Assembly: GCA_016716565.1 (NCBI GenBank)
Contig: JADJWC010000001.1
Location: 372,001 to 436,000, forward strand
Length of the DNA: 64,000 bases
Direction: 5' to 3'
Source: a bacterium
GTDB lineage: Bacteria; Bacteroidota; Ignavibacteria; Ignavibacteriales; Ignavibacteriaceae
Shown one piece after another: positions 1 to 9,337 of this stretch. A model generated the notes under the pieces. That model was not told the DNA's origin, ran no database searches, and saw nothing but the letters and a program-made list of their open reading frames with translations. Within the stretch, counting starts at the first letter, position 1; every line of letters begins with the position of its first letter. The position numbers were made by a program, and so were the translations under genes.

Positions 1-410
1 ATGTTTTTTTTTCGAATTCGTATTTTTATCCATATCGCCCAAATATTCTCATAGGATAATGTTTCATCATCATAATAATTATCTTCGTTTTCATCTATTT
101 GATCAATTATAAAATTATAGAATGGAACCTCACTACTGGGGTATTGCCATATCACATCCCGATCTGGTAAAAGGGATGGGTTGTAGTTCTGGAGGATATA
201 ATCTTTGTTAATAAGAACTCTTTTTATTTTAGGATAAAATGTCTCAAGAATTTGTCTTGGCATATCCTTATGCATGCGACCCCCATAAACATTGCAGAAT
301 ATCATTCCCGATTCGTACTTAAGCGGTTGATCCAAAATAAAAATTTCAACACTCGGAATTTCATTTTGTTCGAAAGATTCCAAGCTCTTTAAAAGGTTTT
401 CTTTTGTCAT
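1..410 (-). CDS. Partial gene, possible KwaB-like (Kiwa) protein, cut by the window edge
   Basis: An open frame of 136 codons runs from an ATG at 410 to the window edge with no stop. Its start overlaps the stop of the upstream membrane-protein gene by four bases (ATGA), which is strong evidence for translational coupling and a real gene. The visible part is acidic and soluble, with no membrane segment or signal peptide. It begins MTKENLLKSLESF and has an Asp/Glu/Tyr-rich stretch near residues 105-120. In Kiwa antiphage systems a four-helix membrane protein (KwaA) is followed by a soluble DUF4868 protein (KwaB). The order and topology fit, but the diagnostic DUF4868 region would lie beyond the edge, so the assignment is inferred mainly from context. 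Confidence 0.6.
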   Translation of the reverse strand, partial: MTKENLLKSLESFEQNEIPSVEIFILDQPLKYESGMIFCNVYGGRMHKDMPRQILETFYPKIKRVLINKDYILQNYNPSLLPDRDVIWQYPSSEVPFYNFIIDQIDENEDNYYDDETLSYENIWAIWIKIRIRKKN

Positions 411-961
411 TTTAAAATGTATATGTTTTTTGTTAGGTGGATAAAAAGTTGTTCTTGATCTATTTTCAATTCACTTTTATGTATTACTATTTTGGAATTA
501 TTCTTCTCGTCTGAAATTTTTGAAATGGAAAACCCCAAAAACGTTAAAGTAGGATTTGTTAAGATTAGGTTTGTTTTTATATAGATATGACCAAGAACAT
601 AAAATAGTGATATGGTTGAAACAATATTTTGCCAACTATCAAAGTTTAGGCCTACAAAAGGAAGTATATATGTTGCTAAATATGAAAGGTGCTCATCATG
701 ATTGTCTTGAATTTGAACCACAATAATTGGGATACTTGAGCTTTTTAATACTATACGGTAAAGGACGAAATATAAACTAATTGAAATTATTATTAGTAAT
801 AATAATGTGAATGAGATTTTGTTTTGTTGAAGGACAGCAGTCCATCCAACAAAATTGCCATCTTGATTTATAAAACTATCATCAAGATTTTGAAAAAATA
901 AAATTAAATAGAGTGGCACATAGGAAATTATAAAAAGCAATATTTGTATCGTTTTACGCAC
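407..961 (-). CDS. Four-helix membrane protein, possibly KwaA-like (Kiwa antiphage system)
   Basis: 184 residues starting at a GTG (959-961). Hydrophobic segments lie at about residues 5-23, 49-71, 92-106 and 112-130, followed by a soluble tail of about 50 residues. A conserved-looking block SYLATYILPFVGLNF sits at the third segment and is followed by IYIKTNLI and NPTL. This pattern and the coupled downstream soluble gene recall KwaA, the membrane component of Kiwa defence, in which a membrane sensor recruits DNA-binding KwaB. I recognise the pattern but cannot confirm the family. It is the fourth substantial gene of the herA-nurA-methylase operon, 116 bases after the methylase. An alternative is an unrelated small defence-island membrane protein. 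Confidence 0.7.
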   Translation of the reverse strand: MRKTIQILLFIISYVPLYLILFFQNLDDSFINQDGNFVGWTAVLQQNKISFTLLLLIIISISLYFVLYRIVLKSSSIPIIVVQIQDNHDEHLSYLATYILPFVGLNFDSWQNIVSTISLFYVLGHIYIKTNLILTNPTLTFLGFSISKISDEKNNSKIVIHKSELKIDQEQLFIHLTKNIYILK

Positions 962-963
962 AA

Positions 964-1071
964 CTAAAACACTTTCCCTTTTTGTACATCAATAGTTCTT
1001 TCTTCGATTAATTCTACATAAGAAATTATATCATCAACTTTAAATGTGGTTTTTGGAAAGAAGGAATTCAT
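964..1071 (-). CDS. Possible 35-residue peptide between methylase and membrane protein
   Basis: This short frame (ATG at 1071, TAG at 964-966) starts six bases after the methylase stop, in the same frame, and ends two bases before the GTG of the membrane-protein gene. It reads MNSFFPKTTFKVDD, then ISYVELIEERT and a basic end. No Shine-Dalgarno sequence precedes it. It could be a genuine small coupled gene or the decayed tail of a longer methylase whose frame was closed by the TAA at 1078-1080. It is too short to name. Confidence 0.25.
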   Translation of the reverse strand: MNSFFPKTTFKVDDIISYVELIEERTIDVQKGKVF

Positions 1072-1077
1072 GAATAT

Positions 1078-2175
1078 TTAAGGAGTTAAAATGATGTCTA
1101 TTTCACCGGATTTTTTCGTTTTGTTTCCAAATAGCTCTGTTTGAGTTTTCTTGCGAAAAGGTTTTCTTTTAATGTTTATCTGATGTCTGGGAAAATATTT
1201 TGTTAAAATTTCTTTTGTTGTACTTAGAGTAAAACTACGAGAATCTGTTCGTACATATATAACGCTATTTTTTTTCATCAATTTGGACGTTTGAAAAAAC
1301 ACATCATCTAAAAGCTTTCTATAGTTTGCTTTTGAAACAAATCGTCCCTTGTATTTATTCTTATTTGTTTTTGGCTTTAAATCATAGCCAAGAAGCCACA
1401 ATCTTAACCACTGATCAACATGATAATCAGTTAATGACCAGTAGGGTGGAGAAGTAAATAATAGGTTAAACTTTTTATCTATACTTTTAAGAATTTTCGA
1501 TGAATCACCCAAATGAACTTCATTATGATTTAAATTTAGCCTGCCTTTTTCATATCTCCACTCAACTCTTGATTTAATAAATTCATAAGGATTTATTTTG
1601 GGTGGATTGTTTAATTTGTGTTCTCTCCACCATTTAATAGAATAGTTGTCACCCATTGATTTCGTCATCATCATTTGATTAGAAAGACCTTCTCCGATTT
1701 TCCCGTGAAGATAAACAAGAAGAAAACTCATTAAAGTTCTATCAACTGGCGAAAATTTCCAATTTAATTCATTTCTAGCAGTAATTAAAAATGTTAATAC
1801 CTCGCCACAAAAACACATTTTATAAAACTTTGGATATCCTTTTATTTCAGATCGGTTTTTATGAGATAATTTATAAATTGAATCTAATCTATTTATTACT
1901 CTGTTTTTGCTTGAAGGGTTAAGTTTAACCTTAGTATAAATCCAACCAAGAGGATTAATTTCAATTCCCACACTTTTTCTATTGAGTAAACTTGCAGCAA
2001 TAATACTTGTACCACGACCGGAAAAAGGATCAAGTATAAAATCGCCCTCATTACTGTAATTATTAATGACTTTAAATGCGAACTTCATCGGAAACATTGC
2101 ATAGTAAGGACCAAACCTAAGCCACCTTGACTCAGCAGAGCTACGACCGTTTAATATTTTAATATAATTCTGCAT
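1078..2175 (-). CDS. DNA methyltransferase (N4-cytosine/N6-adenine type)
   Basis: 365 residues. S-adenosylmethionine motif I is DPFSGRGT at residues 49-56, followed by the acidic VGIEIN. Catalytic motif IV is TSPPYW at 241-246, preceded by NLLF. These are hallmarks of the N6_N4_Mtase family, which modifies exocyclic amino groups of A or C. The ATG at 2175 directly abuts the nurA stop (TAA then ATG), so the two are translationally linked. In this setting the enzyme probably marks host DNA so that the HerA-NurA machine spares it, or is part of a modification-guided defence. A Cys pair (MCFCGE, residues 120-124) has no assigned role. Confidence 0.9.
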   Translation of the reverse strand: MQNYIKILNGRSSAESRWLRFGPYYAMFPMKFAFKVINNYSNEGDFILDPFSGRGTSIIAASLLNRKSVGIEINPLGWIYTKVKLNPSSKNRVINRLDSIYKLSHKNRSEIKGYPKFYKMCFCGEVLTFLITARNELNWKFSPVDRTLMSFLLVYLHGKIGEGLSNQMMMTKSMGDNYSIKWWREHKLNNPPKINPYEFIKSRVEWRYEKGRLNLNHNEVHLGDSSKILKSIDKKFNLLFTSPPYWSLTDYHVDQWLRLWLLGYDLKPKTNKNKYKGRFVSKANYRKLLDDVFFQTSKLMKKNSVIYVRTDSRSFTLSTTKEILTKYFPRHQINIKRKPFRKKTQTELFGNKTKKSGEIDIILTP

Positions 2176-3537
2176 TTAATTTTTATTTCTGATTTCTCTG
2201 GCAATGTCTTCAAAGATTTTTTTACCCAGATTTAGTGGTATTGATGCTTCGGCGTGAGCAGATATCAATGGGATTACTGAATGAGGAAACCTACTTGATA
2301 CTAATTGATCAAGAATACTCATAACGTCGGCAAGTCGAGGAAATTGATCCGGGGTTGCAGTACGTATATTTTGTTGATGAGAATTATAAAATGCAAGGCT
2401 AGGAACTATTCTATATCCGTTTGAAGTTTTATAAAAAAACTTCCTGCCAAAATATGTATCCTGACCATAGGTTTTATTACTTTCTGAAAAAATTATATTC
2501 TTTCGAATGTAATCCTCAAATAATAGTAAAGCAGTTTGGTGTGGGAATATATCCTTCTCCCCAGTATTTGAAATATCTATTTCTTCAAAATGATTAAAAA
2601 AGGTTCCTGTTTTCTCTATACCAATAATTATTAAATCTTGTCTGTTTATTTTATTAGCTACTTCATTTATTCGCTTTAGTTCATGAATAATAGACTTAGC
2701 TAACCAAGATGCAGTACTAAATGCAGCCAACGGTCCGTCTAAAAAAAAGGCTACTCTTTTAAGAGTCCCAATCCAATTAAGTTTTTCAAAAGATCTTAAA
2801 ACATGTATTAATATAACTCTCTCTAATGCAGACATAATTTGCCCAAACATTTCTCCATTAGAACTTACGCTGCTCATAAGTTCATGAAGTCTTAATGCAT
2901 CTGTTGAATACAATTTACCTTTGCAAACCGGACAAGTGTATTCTCCAAAATTATAAGTGTAGTCAGCATCGCAATCTTCATTTGGACATTTGGCCGGTCT
3001 TCCTCCGCTATCCTTTTCTATCTTTATCTTCAATAATTGTTCATATGTATTTAGAAGCGTTTCTGAACCATCAAACACAGAATAATTATTTAACTCCTCA
3101 AACAAGGTTTTTCGCATCGAAGCCTTTGCTGAACCCTCATCATCAATAATAACATTACATCCTGGAAAAACAGTATCTATGGTTGCGGCTTTTTCTGTTT
3201 CACGAAATTTTTTAGGATCAATAAATTCTTCTTTAGAATGAACTCTAATTTTATCTAAGAAGAGTAAAACTGAAGCAACAGTTATGTACCCAATGGTTGC
3301 GCCAGGAAACCCATTTTCAACTTTTACTTCTTGATAACTGCCATCAATTGCTAAAACCATATCTGGTTGAAAATCACTTGGCCTCACTTTTTCTTTTTCA
3401 ATAATCTTTTCTTTTATATCTTTTTCTCTTGCATCTTTCTTTCTAACCCTTAGTCTATTTTGTAATGCTTTTACTTTGGGACTTTCTAATATTCTTCTTA
3501 GTGGTTCATAACCAGCAAATTCATTTTCAAAAGGCAT
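2176..3537 (-). CDS. nurA: NurA-domain nuclease with inserted zinc ribbon
   Basis: 453 residues. The NurA signature is visible: LAIDGSYQ with metal-binding Asp65 near the N-terminus, FFLDGPL with Asp267, and the C-terminal HAEASIPL block at 428-435. NurA is a 5'-3' nuclease that works with the HerA translocase, feeding DNA ends into the complex. Unusually there is a four-cysteine ribbon (C184/C189 and C202/C205) between the first and second catalytic motifs. The first 50 residues are highly charged and probably helical. The start overlaps the herA stop by one base (TAATG), so the two are made together. Function is assigned from motifs and the herA neighbour. Confidence 0.85.
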   Translation of the reverse strand: MPFENEFAGYEPLRRILESPKVKALQNRLRVRKKDAREKDIKEKIIEKEKVRPSDFQPDMVLAIDGSYQEVKVENGFPGATIGYITVASVLLFLDKIRVHSKEEFIDPKKFRETEKAATIDTVFPGCNVIIDDEGSAKASMRKTLFEELNNYSVFDGSETLLNTYEQLLKIKIEKDSGGRPAKCPNEDCDADYTYNFGEYTCPVCKGKLYSTDALRLHELMSSVSSNGEMFGQIMSALERVILIHVLRSFEKLNWIGTLKRVAFFLDGPLAAFSTASWLAKSIIHELKRINEVANKINRQDLIIIGIEKTGTFFNHFEEIDISNTGEKDIFPHQTALLLFEDYIRKNIIFSESNKTYGQDTYFGRKFFYKTSNGYRIVPSLAFYNSHQQNIRTATPDQFPRLADVMSILDQLVSSRFPHSVIPLISAHAEASIPLNLGKKIFEDIAREIRNKN

Positions 3538-5705
3538 TATTCCTCCGTTACATCAAATAATTTTATCTGTACCGGAATAACAAATGGATTACTTAATGTT
3601 TTAACTCTCAAAAATCCTTTGTCCTGTGCTCTTCTGATGGATGGTTCAAAATCTATAAAATCGTAGTATTTACACAATTCTTTAGTTTCGTCAGTATTGT
3701 TCAAATGTCCTATAAACCAATTTGCAGTATTTTTAAGAATGTTTCTTTGAATACTACTAACTTCTTGTGTTGCGTATACTAATCCAATTCTTAGTTTAGC
3801 ACCCTCTTTTGCTGTTCGAACCCAAGTATCCTTTAAATCTAAATCTGAGCCTGCAGGAAGGATATTGTGTGCCTCTTCAATATATACAATTATTTCTGGA
3901 GGCACTTCTCCGTTTCTAAATCTCTCGAGATTTTTTTGAAATACTAAACCCATAACTCTATCAGCTGTAGACTTATTGAGGATTGGGTCACCAATTGATT
4001 GATCTATAATTACTAATTTCCCATTTATGAGGTCATTATAAATGTCTTCTGCGTAGTCGGAGGTTGTTGAGGGAGAATGATTATCACTTACTTTACCAAT
4101 TTGTTTCGCACCATTTGGTCTGTATAACATTTCTAAAATTTTCAATAAATCTTGATCTGCCCAATTATCTCCTGACGAGCTTTGCCCAATATACCACCTG
4201 TCAAATGCTTGGTATTCAGCAGTTTTCATAAAGTCATATAGAATTTCAAATGCATTTGCTAAACTTGTCAAAGAGGGAGATGCGGATTGGAAAATCCTTG
4301 AAGCAGATTGGTACCTAGAAGCATTATTCGGATCACTAGTTGCATTTAACATTCCATTAAATCTCTCTTGAACATCACGCGCACGCGGCCTCCCCTCGAA
4401 AAGTTCATTAGCAAATAACCCTCGAGTTGAAACTTGAAGATTATTGGGAATGCTAAACTGTGCCTTAGCAAGTAATGCCCTATATGCTAGCACTTTACGA
4501 TTATATCTTGTAATTGCGCTTCTGTCAGTCTCTTCTGGTTTATCAAATATTACTTGTTTGAAATTTTCAATAAACTTCGCTTCATCTCGTTTAAATGAAT
4601 TGTCAATAATTTCTTTTCCGATTTGAAGATTTTCACCTAAATAAAAATTCAGGAGCATTAGTTTTCTGTCTAAGTCATTTGGATGATTCGAAATACCATA
4701 TGTAACGACTTCATTGTCTTTGTACTTTTTTCTTTCTTCCTCATCCTCAGTTTGACATCTTATTTGCCAAATATTCTTAAGAGCATTGCTGTTATCCTGA
4801 ACATTTTCATTTGCATATTCACCATTTGGATCAAACACAAGTTGCCCAATACGAAGAGCTTTTTCCTCTTTATTTATTGGGTATCGCAACTTATAAATTG
4901 CCTTGGCAATTATTTTTGTAGTGTTTGACTTTCCAGTTCTGGTCATTCCAAACAATGCAGTTTTTTGTGATAATAAATCTGCAGGGTACATTGAAACAGG
5001 CACATTACCAATAGCTTGATATTTTCGATTCGTAGAAGCATATCGTATATGACCTAATTCTACAGTTGAACGATTATTATATTTTTCCCAATGGTCTTGA
5101 ATATTTTTAGGATCAACATAGCTTACTATTCTCTCGAGAGATTTCGCATTCGGCTTATAAACTTTTAGTCCTCGGTTTGGATAATAGTTAGAAATATCAC
5201 TTCCAAACTTAATTTGTAAAGGAGCCTCTGGATTCGTTTCATCATCTTCAAGAAAAAAAATACCTATAATTCGACATTGAACAGCAGCATAACCTAAATA
5301 TACTCTAGTTTTAGTATCCATCGCCCCATCTGAATCCCAATGTTTTTCTATCTCTCCACTGATTCTTTGTGCAGCTTCAACTCGTATCCTTTCTGCTTCA
5401 GCACTATTAGGTAATTGAGCAGCATCCATTACCCTTAGAAGAATAACCGATGTGTCTTCTTCCTTAAAATCATTTTCGATCGAAGGATTAACTCGTGTAG
5501 CAATTAAAAAACATAAACTGGGAATTCCACCAACATTCCTCCTTTCATTATCATGAATTTGAACTCTTGCAGTTTCGTAATTTATCGAGAATAATTCTCC
5601 TACATATTGGTTGGATTGTATTAGCTCAGAAAAAATCTTTTTAGTATCTACAAATTTTATCTTGGCTTGTTCTTCTTGGATAGACGATTTGAGATCTGTA
5701 GCCAT
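3537..5705 (-). CDS. herA: HerA-family DNA translocase ATPase
   Basis: 722 residues from the chosen ATG at 5705. An in-frame TTG at 5723 would add six residues, but the AGAGG ribosome site lies inside that extension, eight to nine bases before ATG-GCT. Counting from the TTG start, Walker A is GMTRTGKS at residues 259-266, Walker B is IIVYIEEAHN at 611-620, and the following VYATQEVSSI matches the HerA/FtsK sensor region. The first about 200 residues would hold the HAS-barrel. HerA forms a hexameric DNA pump and pairs with NurA for end resection in archaea and for phage defence in bacteria. It is first gene of the operon herA-nurA-methylase-membrane protein-KwaB-like. Confidence 0.9.
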   Translation of the reverse strand: MATDLKSSIQEEQAKIKFVDTKKIFSELIQSNQYVGELFSINYETARVQIHDNERRNVGGIPSLCFLIATRVNPSIENDFKEEDTSVILLRVMDAAQLPNSAEAERIRVEAAQRISGEIEKHWDSDGAMDTKTRVYLGYAAVQCRIIGIFFLEDDETNPEAPLQIKFGSDISNYYPNRGLKVYKPNAKSLERIVSYVDPKNIQDHWEKYNNRSTVELGHIRYASTNRKYQAIGNVPVSMYPADLLSQKTALFGMTRTGKSNTTKIIAKAIYKLRYPINKEEKALRIGQLVFDPNGEYANENVQDNSNALKNIWQIRCQTEDEEERKKYKDNEVVTYGISNHPNDLDRKLMLLNFYLGENLQIGKEIIDNSFKRDEAKFIENFKQVIFDKPEETDRSAITRYNRKVLAYRALLAKAQFSIPNNLQVSTRGLFANELFEGRPRARDVQERFNGMLNATSDPNNASRYQSASRIFQSASPSLTSLANAFEILYDFMKTAEYQAFDRWYIGQSSSGDNWADQDLLKILEMLYRPNGAKQIGKVSDNHSPSTTSDYAEDIYNDLINGKLVIIDQSIGDPILNKSTADRVMGLVFQKNLERFRNGEVPPEIIVYIEEAHNILPAGSDLDLKDTWVRTAKEGAKLRIGLVYATQEVSSIQRNILKNTANWFIGHLNNTDETKELCKYYDFIDFEPSIRRAQDKGFLRVKTLSNPFVIPVQIKLFDVTEE

Positions 5706-5740
5706 TAATTTCATTCCTCTCAATTATGTTTATTAGTATA

Positions 5741-5772
5741 CAAACTTAACCACTCCTTTTCATTTCATCAAT
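5741..5772 (-). promoter_or_regulatory. Candidate Bacteroidota-type promoter for the herA operon
   Basis: On the minus strand TAAGTTTG (5741-5748) matches the Bacteroidota -7 box TAnnTTTG. ATTG (5769-5772) lies 20 bases upstream as a possible -33 element. The -7 box is about 36 bases before the herA start. The match is by eye only. Confidence 0.4.
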
Positions 5773-6329
5773 AATTAATTTGTAATCCTTCGACCCTTCG
5801 ATCCTTCGGCAAGCTCAGGTTAAGCTTACTCGGGGCAGGCAGGCTCAGGATGACAAGATGAAAAGCAAGAATTGAGACGCGAGAATTAAGACGGAAATTG
5901 TTTGACCTGTCCGGCGAAGCTTTAGCGAAGACGGATGGTAGATGGAAAACTAAAGAAGTAAGAAGCGAGACGAGAGATGAAAGACGAGTAGAACTTCGAA
6001 ATTCAATATTCCTTGTTCGATGCCTGTCCGCCGAATAGGCGGATTGGATATTCTATTCGACGTCAGATTCCGGATCGGAGTTTACCCCGAAGAAAATCGA
6101 GGCCGGTATGACGAAACGTACAAATGATGAAGTTATAGTTCGGGATTAAAGATTGCTTCGTCGTTCTACTCCTCGCAATGACACGGTCATCCAGTATCAA
6201 AGATTGCTTCTCCCGGTGAAGTCGGGGCGCAATGACATCAGCATCCTGTTGCAATTCGCAACTTTTATTCTTTGTCAAATATTAATGTAGTCGCTATATT
6301 TAGAGAAAACCTGGACTAAGAATAAACTA
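5773..6329. repeat. Intergenic region filled with dispersed-repeat fragments
   Basis: About 550 bases without a convincing gene. It holds pieces that recur elsewhere in the window: CTTCGGCAAGCTCAG / AGGATGACA near 5808-5855; a short palindrome TCCGCC..GGCGGA near 6028-6044; and AGATTGCTTC..CGCAATGACA twice between 6149 and 6236, the same family as the hairpin at 55283-55385. The 71-codon minus-strand frame here is made of these repeats and is not believed. Confidence 0.7.
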
Positions 6330-8915
6330 ATGACACTATTAGAACGAGAGGAATATCTGTCTGGATTAACCAGTCAATTCCGGAATGCTGTTTCCGGTAA
6401 AGGACAGGCAGCAGTGATTTGCGGTGATGCGGGTATAGGAAAAACGTCACTCGTGGAAACATTTACACAGCTTCAGGCAGATAAAGCAAAAATTTATTGG
6501 GGAGCCTGCGATGCTTTGTTCACTCCGCGTCCTCTTGCACCCTTATACGATATTGCCGGCAAGATGAAAAGCAAAATTATTGATAAGCTTGAACAGGAAG
6601 CACCGCGCCCGTCCATTTTTAATGAATTCCTTAATGAGATACACAAGGAAGAACCAAACATTATTGTAATAGAAGATGTGCACTGGGCTGATGAATCAAC
6701 ATTTGATTTTATAATATTTTTAGCAAAAAGAATTAATAAGTACAAAAGTCTTTTGATAATAACTTACCGGAATGATGAGATCGGTCCCACACACCCGTTA
6801 AGATTGTCTTTAAGCAACATCCCGACTAAATATTTAAAACGTTTCGAGCTCCCTCCTCTTTCAATTAATGCAGTAAATGATCTTGCAAAAAGTTTCGGCA
6901 GGGATGGAGGCTCAATATTTAAAAGGACCAGCGGCAATCCTTTCCTTATAACAGAATTATTAATGAACGACGAGGAAAACATTCCTGCAACAGTTAAAGA
7001 TCTTATGATATTCCGGTTGAGCCGTTTATCTCCAGAGGCGCGTTCTGCTGTTGAAACTTTTTCAGTCATACCGGGTTCGGTTGATAAGTGGCTGATCAAT
7101 CTTCTTATAAAAAATTATAATGTGATTGATGAAGCAGTTGATTCCGGGATCCTTAAAGTTGAAAATGATTCTGTGTCATTCAGGCATGAGCTGCTGCAAA
7201 TTGCAGTTGAAGAATCATTATCAGAATCAAAAAGATTTGAAAAAAATACTGCTGTATTGAACATCCTGCTTGGTCAAAAAAACATCGCTCCATTTCTTGC
7301 CCGGATAATGCATCATGCAGCAAAGACGGCTAACACGGATGTTATTCTTAAGTATGCACCGCTTGCTGCAAAACAAGCCGCAAGGCTTGGTGCTCATGAG
7401 CAGGCATTAAAACATTATATGACTGCGCTTCAGTTTTCAGAGCATCTTTCTTCTAACGAACGGCTTGATATACTGGAAGGCTATGCTCATGAATGTTACC
7501 TTACAGCAAGAATTGAAGAAGGTATTCAGTCATGCAAATCGGCAATAGAAATTCTTAAAGATCATCATGATCCTATACGTGAAGGAGAGAATTTCAGAAG
7601 ATTATCAAGATTATTATGGTACTATGGTAAAGATAAGAAAGGAGAAGAATATATATTAAAAGCCATTGAGACTCTTGAGAAATTTCCTCCAGGCAAGCAG
7701 CTTGCGATGTCATATAGCAATTTCTCCCAAATATATATGCTAAGGGAAAAAACAAGCGAAGCAGTTAAGTGGGGAGAAAAAGCAGTAGAGATCGCTAAAA
7801 GTATTAATGATGTTGAGATTGAAGCACACGCACTTAATAATATAGGCGCGTCAAAAATGTTTGCGTCTGATGATCCCGGAGAAAAATATCTCAGGAAAAG
7901 TCTTGAGCTTTCTCTTCAGAATGATTTGCATGAACATGTCTGCAGGGCTTATGTAAATCTTGGGACAGCCTATATGTACAAGAGGCATCTTTCTAAAGCT
8001 GACAAGTTTTTCTCAGATGCCGTTGACTATGCAAATGAAAAGGATATTAAACTTGCAAGCTTATGCGTTGCCGGGGAAGTAGCACAAATAAAATTACACA
8101 TGGGCAACTGGGATGAAGCATTTGAAGTATCCTACGAAGTTTATGAGAATAAAAATGCACCGGTTATGGACAAACTATTACCTGTAACGGTAATCGGATT
8201 AATAAGAGCAAGAAGAAATGACCCCGGCGCATTTCAGCTTCTTGATGAAGCGGATGAAATGGTTTACGATACAGGCGAGCTGATGAAAATTGTCAAAGTT
8301 AAAGCCGCACGTGCTGAAGCCTTCTGGTTAAAGAACGAACTTCAGACCAATGTTGAGGAATTAATTACAGCATATGATCTGGTAAAAGTCAGCAATAATC
8401 CATGGGCAATTGGTGAGATAGCCTTCTGGTTATGGAAGGGAGGAAAACTTCAGAAGATACCGGAACCAATTGCAGAACCGTACTTATTGCAGATCGAAGG
8501 GAAATGGGCTGAAGCATCTGAACTATGGGAAAATTTAAAATGTCCGTATGAACAGGCACTTGCGCTATCAGATGGAAACGAAAAGACAATGAAAAAAGCA
8601 GTTGAGATATTTGAAAAGCTTGGTGCTTCGGCAGCATCTCAGCTTATAAAACAGAAGATGAGGAAATCGGGGATTAAAAATATTCCAAAAGGTCCGAGGA
8701 AATCGACAAAAGAAAATCCGTCGGGACTTACAGGCCGTCAGGTAGAAATACTTGAGCTGGTAGCAAACGGATTAAGTAATTCAGAGATCGGAAATAAATT
8801 ATACATTTCTGCAAGAACAGTTGAAAATCATATCTCCACAATATTCTCCAAATTAAATATTCATACCCGCACTGAAGCAGCCGCACTGGTACATCAGAAC
8901 CATATTAAAATATAA
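6330..8915 (+). CDS. Large LuxR-family ATPase regulator (AAA domain, TPR repeats, GerE helix-turn-helix)
   Basis: 861 residues in the MalT/LAL style. The N-terminal AAA_16-like ATPase has Walker A GDAGIGKTS (32-40) and a Walker B-like IIVIEDVHWAD near 110-120. The middle (about 320-740) is alpha-helical with tetratricopeptide-like repeats. The C-terminus from about 800 is a LuxR DNA-binding domain (LTGRQVEILELVANG, then TVENHISTIFSKL). Such proteins bind a ligand or partner through the repeats and ATP, then activate transcription. No Shine-Dalgarno is obvious before the ATG at 6330. The target is unknown; the genes downstream on the same strand (DUF4242, mddA) are candidates. Confidence 0.88.
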   Translation: MTLLEREEYLSGLTSQFRNAVSGKGQAAVICGDAGIGKTSLVETFTQLQADKAKIYWGACDALFTPRPLAPLYDIAGKMKSKIIDKLEQEAPRPSIFNEFLNEIHKEEPNIIVIEDVHWADESTFDFIIFLAKRINKYKSLLIITYRNDEIGPTHPLRLSLSNIPTKYLKRFELPPLSINAVNDLAKSFGRDGGSIFKRTSGNPFLITELLMNDEENIPATVKDLMIFRLSRLSPEARSAVETFSVIPGSVDKWLINLLIKNYNVIDEAVDSGILKVENDSVSFRHELLQIAVEESLSESKRFEKNTAVLNILLGQKNIAPFLARIMHHAAKTANTDVILKYAPLAAKQAARLGAHEQALKHYMTALQFSEHLSSNERLDILEGYAHECYLTARIEEGIQSCKSAIEILKDHHDPIREGENFRRLSRLLWYYGKDKKGEEYILKAIETLEKFPPGKQLAMSYSNFSQIYMLREKTSEAVKWGEKAVEIAKSINDVEIEAHALNNIGASKMFASDDPGEKYLRKSLELSLQNDLHEHVCRAYVNLGTAYMYKRHLSKADKFFSDAVDYANEKDIKLASLCVAGEVAQIKLHMGNWDEAFEVSYEVYENKNAPVMDKLLPVTVIGLIRARRNDPGAFQLLDEADEMVYDTGELMKIVKVKAARAEAFWLKNELQTNVEELITAYDLVKVSNNPWAIGEIAFWLWKGGKLQKIPEPIAEPYLLQIEGKWAEASELWENLKCPYEQALALSDGNEKTMKKAVEIFEKLGASAASQLIKQKMRKSGIKNIPKGPRKSTKENPSGLTGRQVEILELVANGLSNSEIGNKLYISARTVENHISTIFSKLNIHTRTEAAALVHQNHIKI

Positions 8916-9016
8916 GCAGGCTCACAAAATAAATTAGGTAATTCTACTCATTTCTTTCTTCTCTCTTCATCCCATATTTACATCAGAAATTAACAACGGA
9001 AAAATAAGGTGACAGT

Positions 9017-9283
9017 ATGCCGCGTTATTTAATTGAAAGAACTTTTATTGGGAATCTGAAGCTCCCTGCAAATGGTGAAAAAGATCGGGCGAGCTTTATC
9101 AACAATAATTTCGAATGCAATGTTACCTGGCTGTATTCTTTTGTGAGTGATGACAGGAAGAAGTCTTACTGCATATATGAAGCACTAACACCTGAAGCGG
9201 TACGCAAAGCAGCTGGAAGAAATAATATCCCGGTTGATAGGATTATCGAAGTGAATGTGCTCGATCCTTATATCTGTAAATAA
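9017..9283 (+). CDS. DUF4242 family small protein (nickel-binding-like)
   Basis: 88 residues beginning MPRYLIERTF, with the conserved core NVTWLYSFVSDDRKKSYCIYEA and an end in which a hydrophobic strand follows the isoleucine-rich DRIIEVNV. This is the DUF4242 ferredoxin-like fold, for which a Streptomyces member (SCO4226) binds nickel. An AAGGTGA ribosome site precedes the ATG. The cellular role is unknown; it sits between the LuxR-type regulator and mddA on the same strand. Confidence 0.85.
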   Translation: MPRYLIERTFIGNLKLPANGEKDRASFINNNFECNVTWLYSFVSDDRKKSYCIYEALTPEAVRKAAGRNNIPVDRIIEVNVLDPYICK

Positions 9284-9337
9284 TCAGGCAGATGTTTTTC
9301 TTAAACAATATCTAATCAAAAATAAATGGAGGATATA

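Noticed and set aside
6063..6278. 71-codon minus-strand frame
   Set aside because: Made of dispersed repeats (AGATTGCTTC..CGCAATGACA) also present elsewhere; no ribosome site or protein-like composition.
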